Assembly (NCBI GenBank): GCA_025716815.1
Contig: JAIXMN010000083.1
Span: forward strand, 1 to 22,645
Length of the DNA stretch: 22,645 nt
Origin: Dichotomocladium elegans
Lineage: Eukaryota > Mucoromycota > Mucoromycetes > Mucorales > Lichtheimiaceae
Direction: 5' to 3'
A model generated the notes under the pieces. The model was given only the letters and a program-made list of their open reading frames with translations. It searched no databases and had not been told where the DNA came from. Of this stretch, positions 17,846 through 22,645 are shown in pieces. Within the stretch, counting starts at the first letter, position 1. Each line of letters begins with the position of its first letter. The translations under genes and the position numbers were made by a program.

Positions 17846-18160
17846 CTTCTGCGATGCGGATGCGATGATACGCGTTTCAGATATCGAGCTTGGTGAATAT
17901 GCGCGCAGTGGCAAGGCGATCGACCATTTCGTTTATTAGTGGAAGTGGATACCTGTTCTTGATGGTCACTTTGTTTAGCCCACGGTAGTCGACACAGAGG
18001 CGAAGAGAGCCATCTTTCTTCTTGACAAAGATTATGGGTGTGCCCGCGGGGCTGGTCGAGCGACGTATAAACCCATTTTCTAGGTTGGTTGTTAGGTAGT
18101 CAGAGAGAGCCTTCAGTTCTTCTTGTGATAACGGATAGATGGGGCCAAAAGGAGGCTGAG
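17846..18160 (-). pseudogene. E3 pol segment: RT fingers
   Basis: Contains [30 protein letters not shown] and RIFTKLDI, followed by TGA (about 17877) where the related E2 has Arg (CGG) and then [15 protein letters not shown] to TGA change would explain it. The frame is open up to 18160, where the inverted LTR pair begins. Confidence 0.85.
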
Positions 18161-18454
18161 TGTAGCAGTAGCTACAGTGACGGGTCACTCTTGACCGACG
18201 ACCAAGATACTACAAGGATAACGATCACGATCAAGACCGCATCTCCGGCGACGACATTATGTACCACACTCACTTTCTCTGTACGACGATCCTATATGTA
18301 TACCACTGTAATTACCCCGCTACTGTTTACTATATAAACAAGGATGCCCTGTGACGTCGGGCATCCCCACGTTGTATTATTATAATCATCGTTCTTCTCG
18401 TCGCGTTCGCGCTTCCTCCACGCTGTATATCAGACGCTGTAACAGTACAGGCAC
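18161..18454 (+). repeat. Plus-oriented LTR of the E5 family, probably cut 4 bp before its end by E5
   Basis: Starts TGTAGC directly next to E3 coding sequence (left flank CTGAG). A TATA box (TATATAAA, 18331) and a GGATGCCC/GGGCATCC hairpin follow. Positions 18161-18438 match the minus strand of 18477-18754 base for base. The last 16 bp (GTAACAGTACAGGCAC) resemble the end of the other LTR with small gaps and lack only the terminal AACA. Confidence 0.75.
18342..18366. promoter_or_regulatory. Perfect 8-bp inverted repeat downstream of the LTR TATA box
   Basis: GGATGCCC, nine bases, GGGCATCC, starting 11 bases after the TATA box and spanning the expected transcription start. The same occurs in the minus-strand LTR. 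It could form an RNA hairpin at the transcript's 5' end or be a protein-binding palindrome. Confidence 0.5.
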
Positions 18455-18754
18455 TGTTGTGCGAGTACTTACAAAGAGCGTCTGATATACAGCGTGGAGG
18501 AAGCGCGAACGCGACGAGAAGAACGATGATTATAATAATACAACGTGGGGATGCCCGACGTCACAGGGCATCCTTGTTTATATAGTAAACAGTAGCGGGG
18601 TAATTACAGTGGTATACATATAGGATCGTCGTACAGAGAAAGTGAGTGTGGTACATAATGTCGTCGCCGGAGATGCGGTCTTGATCGTGATCGTTATCCT
18701 TGTAGTATCTTGGTCGTCGGTCAAGAGTGACCCGTCACTGTAGCTACTGCTACA
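18455..18754 (-). repeat. 3' LTR of E5 (about 300 bp)
   Basis: Starts TGTAGC next to the PPT. I place its end at CACAACA (18455 in plus coordinates begins TGTTGTG), giving TG...CA. The first 29 bases contain two adjacent hairpins: TGTAGC/GCTACA and AGTGAC/GTCACT. The exact end needs the 5' LTR, which is outside. Confidence 0.8.
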
Positions 18755-18767
18755 TTCTCCCCCCTCT
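18755..18767 (-). other. Polypurine tract of E5
   Basis: AGAGGGGGGAGAA on the minus strand directly precedes the LTR TGTAGC. Confidence 0.85.
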
Positions 18768-19156
18768 AAACCAAGTCCACCTCTGGACTGGAACAAACCT
18801 GAGGAAACGTCGGGAGAAATCGTCGTCGTCAATATAATGCGTCTATTGACCTGCGTGTTCTATAATTTGTGAGACAGAGATGACACGAGTTAACCACTTC
18901 GTCGTCGTCGTCATCCTAACGTCGTCCATCACAATCGTCGTCGTGATCCACATGAACTATGGATGGCGTCTGCTTGCGCGCAGCCAGAGGACAGTCTGGT
19001 CTGGTTGTAAAATACGTATGCTAGAGAGCAGTGACGGGCGTTGTCGTGCGTGCGTTAACCCTATGACTCTTCGACCTTAACACCCCTATTAATCGTCGGG
19101 TAGCCTAAGGCTGTTAGCATTCGTCGTTAAGGCGGTCATATAATGGGTGTATCCAT

Positions 19157-19169
19157 TCCTCCCCCCTCG
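19157..19169 (-). other. Second PPT-like tract of E5
   Basis: Shares the core GAGGGGGGAG with the true PPT about 400 bp downstream, but is followed by AATGGATAC rather than an LTR start. It may be an internal plus-strand primer or a relic of an earlier 3' end. Confidence 0.4.
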
Positions 19170-19210
19170 AAAAAAAAAGGCGTCTCGAGACAGAGGCGGT
19201 AAGATCAAAA

Positions 19211-19380
19211 TACTGCAAGTAGCGCAAACGTAACAGATGAAGAACATACTGCCAAGTATCAGATCCGAAAATCACCACAACGCATATACTGCCTAAGCGT
19301 AACAAGGAAGTGATAACCCCATCACATCAACAGGGCGTAACAGACTCCAAACATACTGCAAGCGGAAACAAGCGTAACGT
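19211..19380. repeat. Interspersed short repeats ATACTGC and GCGTAAC
   Basis: ATACTGC occurs at 19211, 19247, 19286 and 19353. CGTAAC occurs near 19230, 19298, 19336 and 19373, usually as GCGTAACA. The two words alternate over about 170 bp, with spacings of roughly 35-67 bp. Function unknown. Confidence 0.6.
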
Positions 19381-19519
19381 CAACCCGACAGGAGAATTGG
19401 AAACTAGACAGGGTTCGTCGTGGCAAAAAGGCTGAAGGACACGAAGCCTAAATGCGGAATGCTGTATAAACAGCCGTGCAAAGCGTCCCAATCAAGATTG
19501 GCGAGCGTTAACCAAACGG

Positions 19520-22500
19520 TTATTTGCCTAAACGGCGTGAGCGGCGAGTCGGTGAAACAACATCCACTATAGACTTTTGCTCATGGAAACGTCGGAGAGA
19601 CTCCTTAGCGTTGGTCAGATTTGACGCAGGTTCCCAGGTGGCTTCGTGACGTGGATACCCCTTCCAAAGAACAAGGTATTGGGTTTTGCCGCGTCGGGTG
19701 CGTGCGTCCAAAATCTCGTCGACCTCATATTCGTTCGTTCGTGTAATGACTGCTGGAGGTCTGTCCGGCCGTCGCTCTTCATCGTCAGGTTCATTATAAA
19801 CCTTCAGAGCACTGATATGAAAAACGTCATGAGCCGTCATCGTCTCAGGGAGTGCAAGACGATATGCCACAGGCCCAATACGTTCCAGGATCTTGTAAGG
19901 GCCTGCCCATCGTGGCAGTAACTTCTTCGTCGGGGAAGAGGAGTATACGTCGGGATTGATATTCGTCGTTCTAACAAGAACTTGCATACCCACTTCCAAT
20001 TCCACTTCACGGCGTCTGGCATTAGCATACTTAGCTTGTCGTTCTGCCGCAGCGTCGAGCTGTAAAAGCACCTCTTTGCGGATGGAGTCAAGTTTGCTAG
20101 CCAATTCGTCGGCCGAAGCCACGTCTGATGGAGTACCAGGCGTCAGAGCAGGAGAGACATTCCGTCCCAAGTCGGCGAAGAAAGGCGTGATGCCAATCGA
20201 GGCGTGCTTGGTGTCGTTATACGTATGCTCTAGAATTGGTAACCATCGATCCCAGTCACGTTGGTCATAAGCGACGTAATTGCGCAGCATGTCTTCGAGC
20301 GTCCGATTCGTGCGTTCCGTCTGTCCGTCGCTTTGAGGATGGAAAGCCGTCGATAAATTGCGTTTGATGCCAAGCATCTTCGTGAGAGCGGCCCAGAATC
20401 GAGAGGTAAAACGTACGTCACGATCACTTACAAGATCGTCGGGTAGACCATGCTGGCGATAAATCTCTCGAAAGAACAGATCAGCAAAATCTTCAGCAGT
20501 ATCAGTCGTCTTGCATGGAGCAAAGTGGGCACGCTTGGAGAAGCGATCCACAAATACTGCGATAGCGTCGAAATTGCGTTTCGTCTTGGGCAAATGCGTA
20601 ATAAAGTCCATGGAGACTGATGCCCAACGTCCCTGAGCCCGTTGCAATGGTTGCAAGAGGCCTGCAGGCTTAGAGTTCGTCGGTTTCACCCTTTGACACA
20701 TGTCGCACGTGGATATATATCGTCGGACAGTTTTGCTCATATGAGGCCAGTAGTAAATGCGTCCTACGCGCTCGAGCGTTGCGTCGATCCCCCTATGCCC
20801 TGCTACTGGTGCATCATGTGCGTCATGCAATATACGATTTAACAGCGTCGGCATGCGAGGGACACAGATTCGTCGTCGTCCATCCACAACTCGATATAAT
20901 ATGCCGTCCTCCATCGAGTATTCACCGTCAACCTCCTCCCCGGTTCGTAACTTGGCAATAACGTCGGTCCACAGTGCGTCCTTACAATAATATTTGATAA
21001 GATCGTGGCCAAGCGTCTCCCCCCGGACCACAAGAGCCATATGATGTATCGCCATGTGGGCGTCGGCATGCGTCGGCTCATCCGGAGGCCGCTTAGAGAG
21101 AGCGTCAGCGGCCGCGTTCTTTTCGCGAGGAATATGATAAACGTCGAACTGGTAAGACATGAATTTTTCCAGCCATCGTGCCTGTCGGGAAGAGAGATTC
21201 GTGTTTGTGTGAAGAGTGGAGATAGCGCGGTTGTCCGTGAAGAGCGTAAAGCGACGCCCGTCCAAATGATGGCGCCATTCACTAAGACAAAAAATAACCG
21301 CAAGCAACTCGAGTTCGTGTACGGGATAATTCCGTTCTGCACCTTTCAAAGTCCGAGATGCAAAAGCGACAGGGTGCAAAAGACCATCGTCCTGTTCCTG
21401 GGAGAGAATGCCACCAATAGCGACCGTAGTCGATGCGTCGGTGTGCACGTAAAAGCGTCGAGAGGGATCAGGAAGTGCAAGAACAGGGGCAGAGGTAAGC
21501 CGTCGCTTTAGTTCGTCAAAAGCCGTCTGTTGCGCGTCACCCCACGTCCAAGGAACATCCTTACGAAGGAGTTCGTTGAGGGGCACAGTAACCTCTGCGT
21601 ACTGGTGCACAAAGCGTCGATAATAGTTACAAAATCCGAGAAACGTCTGGAGGTCACCCACACTTTTGGGCGCAGTCCACTTCGTGACCGCGTCGAGCTT
21701 TCTAGGCTCACACCGTACACCGTCAGCCCCTACCTCATGTCCAAGGAACTCAAGTCGAGACATCCCGAAAGCACACTTAGACCATTTGGCGTAGAGTTTG
21801 TGTTGACGTAGTCGTCCCAAAACCTTATTCAGGTGTTTGGCGTGGTCCTCAGGCGTCTTACTGTAGACGAGAATATCATCCAAGTAAACAATAACGCACT
21901 CGTCGAGGAGGTCGTGAAAAACGTTGTTGAGAGCCCGCATAAACGTCGAGGGAGCCGAAGCTAGACCCATTGGCATAACCGTAAAAGCGTAGAGTCCATA
22001 TCTCGTCAGGAAACTGGTTTTTGGGACATCGTCTTCCTTGACTCGTATTTGGTAATAGCCAGAACGAAGGTCCATCTTCGAGAACACTCTGGCACCACGG
22101 AGCTGCTCCATGAGATCGTCGGTGCGAGGTAATGGGTATCGGTCCTTTATAGTAACCCGATTCAAAGCTCGATAATCCACTACCATTCGTAGGGTACCAT
22201 CCTTCTTGCCCACAAACAGAACCGGTGCACCATAAGGCGCACTGGACGGTTTAATCCACCCCTTTGCCAATAAATCGTCGAGCGTCCGTTTCAGCTCTGC
22301 CAACTCACGTGTGGATAAGCGGTATAAACGTTGAGCTGGTGGTCGTGCGTCTGGCTCTAGAGGGATGGTGTGTTCAACGTCGCGTTCAGGTGGCAGCCCA
22401 GTAGGAAGATCGTCGGGAAATACGTCAGCATAGTCCTTGAGAAGTTTGTCTAACCCTGGTACGAAAACCTTGGTTCCGTCAGACTCTAACTTCTCCGTAA

Positions 22501-22645
22501 AGAGGACCACAAAGCTTTCCCCGTCAGGCGCGTCGATGAGCTGATTCCCTTCATGCCGGGATGCATAATTGATCTCGACTTGGATTGGAACGTCGGAAGG
22601 GCTCATCTTGTTCGTCCGCCAGTCAATATTGGGGTTCTCGTCGTA
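19520..22645 (-). CDS. pol: E5 Pol: RT-RNase H-integrase-chromodomain (5' partial), intact
   Basis: The frame is open to the right edge, with 13 codons (ending NIDWRTNK) before the first Met at 22606, so that Met is probably internal and protease lies outside. Counting from it: RT with KKDGTLRMVVDYRALN at about 130-147 and YLDD at 241-244; RNase H TDAST from 389; integrase zinc module ending in C634 and C637 (CDMC); catalytic D667, D728, E764, exactly DD(60)D(35)E; GPY module (WAGPYKILERIG); chromodomain about 957-1005 (YEVDEILDAR...YLVLWKGYP...ATWEP); basic tail ending RRSRRLGK. No stop or frameshift is seen, so it may encode active enzymes. It differs clearly from E1 and from E2/E3, so it is a third lineage. 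It inserted into an LTR of its own family, itself within E3. Confidence 0.94.
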   Translation of the reverse strand, partial: YDENPNIDWRTNKMSPSDVPIQVEINYASRHEGNQLIDAPDGESFVVLFTEKLESDGTKVFVPGLDKLLKDYADVFPDDLPTGLPPERDVEHTIPLEPDARPPAQRLYRLSTRELAELKRTLDDLLAKGWIKPSSAPYGAPVLFVGKKDGTLRMVVDYRALNRVTIKDRYPLPRTDDLMEQLRGARVFSKMDLRSGYYQIRVKEDDVPKTSFLTRYGLYAFTVMPMGLASAPSTFMRALNNVFHDLLDECVIVYLDDILVYSKTPEDHAKHLNKVLGRLRQHKLYAKWSKCAFGMSRLEFLGHEVGADGVRCEPRKLDAVTKWTAPKSVGDLQTFLGFCNYYRRFVHQYAEVTVPLNELLRKDVPWTWGDAQQTAFDELKRRLTSAPVLALPDPSRRFYVHTDASTTVAIGGILSQEQDDGLLHPVAFASRTLKGAERNYPVHELELLAVIFCLSEWRHHLDGRRFTLFTDNRAISTLHTNTNLSSRQARWLEKFMSYQFDVYHIPREKNAAADALSKRPPDEPTHADAHMAIHHMALVVRGETLGHDLIKYYCKDALWTDVIAKLRTGEEVDGEYSMEDGILYRVVDGRRRICVPRMPTLLNRILHDAHDAPVAGHRGIDATLERVGRIYYWPHMSKTVRRYISTCDMCQRVKPTNSKPAGLLQPLQRAQGRWASVSMDFITHLPKTKRNFDAIAVFVDRFSKRAHFAPCKTTDTAEDFADLFFREIYRQHGLPDDLVSDRDVRFTSRFWAALTKMLGIKRNLSTAFHPQSDGQTERTNRTLEDMLRNYVAYDQRDWDRWLPILEHTYNDTKHASIGITPFFADLGRNVSPALTPGTPSDVASADELASKLDSIRKEVLLQLDAAAERQAKYANARRREVELEVGMQVLVRTTNINPDVYSSSPTKKLLPRWAGPYKILERIGPVAYRLALPETMTAHDVFHISALKVYNEPDDEERRPDRPPAVITRTNEYEVDEILDARTRRGKTQYLVLWKGYPRHEATWEPASNLTNAKESLRRFHEQKSIVDVVSPTRRSRRLGK

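Larger units (their letters stand above)
14913..18160 (-). mobile_element. E3: truncated Tf1/sushi-like chromovirus pol, interrupted three times
   Basis: Minus-strand pol from RT to the first residues of the chromodomain. The RT is very close to E2's. It is cut on the left by LTR-B copy 3, internally by insertions at 15739-16103 and 17691-17840, and on the right by the E5-family LTRs (from 18161). Gag, PR and the start of RT should lie beyond the right edge of the window. Both internal insertions plus one duplication (370 and 155 bp) account exactly for the frame changes between segments. Confidence 0.85.
18768..19519 (-). other. E5 3' non-coding region between pol and PPT
   Basis: No coding frame. 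It contains GTCGTC-rich sequence (18897-18950), a second PPT-like CGAGGGGGGAGGA (19157-19169), a 10-bp palindrome GTCTCGAGAC (19182-19191) and a cluster of short direct repeats (19211-19380). A 3' region this long is unusual for an element whose relatives here have 12 bases or none. Confidence 0.6.
18455..22645 (-). mobile_element. E5: chromovirus with intact pol, running off the right edge
   Basis: Minus-strand element with its 3' LTR at 18455-18754, PPT, about 750 bp of 3' non-coding sequence and a pol frame open to the edge. Its sense strand is saturated with GACG in coding and non-coding parts alike, unlike E2 and E3. Protease, gag and the 5' LTR lie outside. Confidence 0.88.

Noticed and set aside
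18161..18754. Inverted terminal repeat of a DIRS-type or DNA transposon
   Set aside because: E5 encodes a DDE integrase and has a PPT next to the LTR; no tyrosine recombinase or transposase is present, so inverted LTRs of a Ty3/gypsy family are simpler.
18089..18832. Two open frames with identical C-termini around the palindrome
   Set aside because: They are the same LTR sequence read from each arm of the inverted pair.

Overview
The window is a eukaryotic, almost certainly fungal, retrotransposon graveyard. It holds one likely host gene, a tRNA-Leu, surrounded by Ty3/gypsy-type LTR retrotransposons that have repeatedly inserted into each other. Chromodomain integrases, Gag CCHC knuckles, a Ty3-like gag/pol arrangement and the absence of recognisable protein-coding host genes all fit a repeat-rich fungal genome. 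I cannot place it more finely than fungus (Basidiomycota or an early-diverging lineage would both fit). At least three pol lineages are present: E1 (no chromodomain, plus strand), E2/E3 (closely related Tf1/sushi-like chromoviruses, minus strand) and E5 (a different chromovirus, minus strand).

Layout. 1-4108: E1, the gag 3' end, an intact pol and the 3' LTR. 4133-4214: tRNA-Leu(CAA), minus strand, with the E1 LTR ending 24 bp from its 3' end. 4215-5658: no gene, degenerate LTR-like fragments. 5659-13958: E4, of which only the 5' LTR and a gag pseudogene remain. Its LTR is split by solo LTR A1 (5682-6044) and its gag is split by E2 (6878-13664). E2 has both 358-bp LTRs, an internal gag-PR-RT-RH-IN-chromodomain region broken by several frameshifts, and a 5' LTR that is itself split by solo LTR A2 (12386-13607). 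A2 is in turn split by a tandem pair of LTR-B copies (12621-13535). That makes four nested levels, three of them with perfect 5-bp target-site duplications. 13965-14120: an unusual ATCCG-rich tract. 14517-14912: another LTR-B copy abutting the truncated chromodomain of E3. 14913-18160: E3 pol (minus), with two small insertions carrying 5-bp duplications (365 bp and 150 bp). 18161-18754: two LTRs of the E5 family in inverted orientation, giving 278-bp arms that I read as identical. 18755-22645: E5, with PPT, a long 3' non-coding stretch and an intact pol reading frame running off the right edge.

How it works together. E1 and E5 still have open pol frames and look the most recent or functional. 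E2 has nearly identical LTRs (3 differences in 358) but five reading-frame changes: one is a textbook -1 ribosomal frameshift site between gag and pol, the others look like disabling small indels. Apart from E1 and E5, coding parts are relics. The most interesting signals are the tRNA-adjacent insertion, the large LTR palindrome, the strand-biased GACG motif saturating E5, a possible self-primed PBS in E2, the tandem LTR-B pair, and the precise insertion history that can be read from the target-site duplications.
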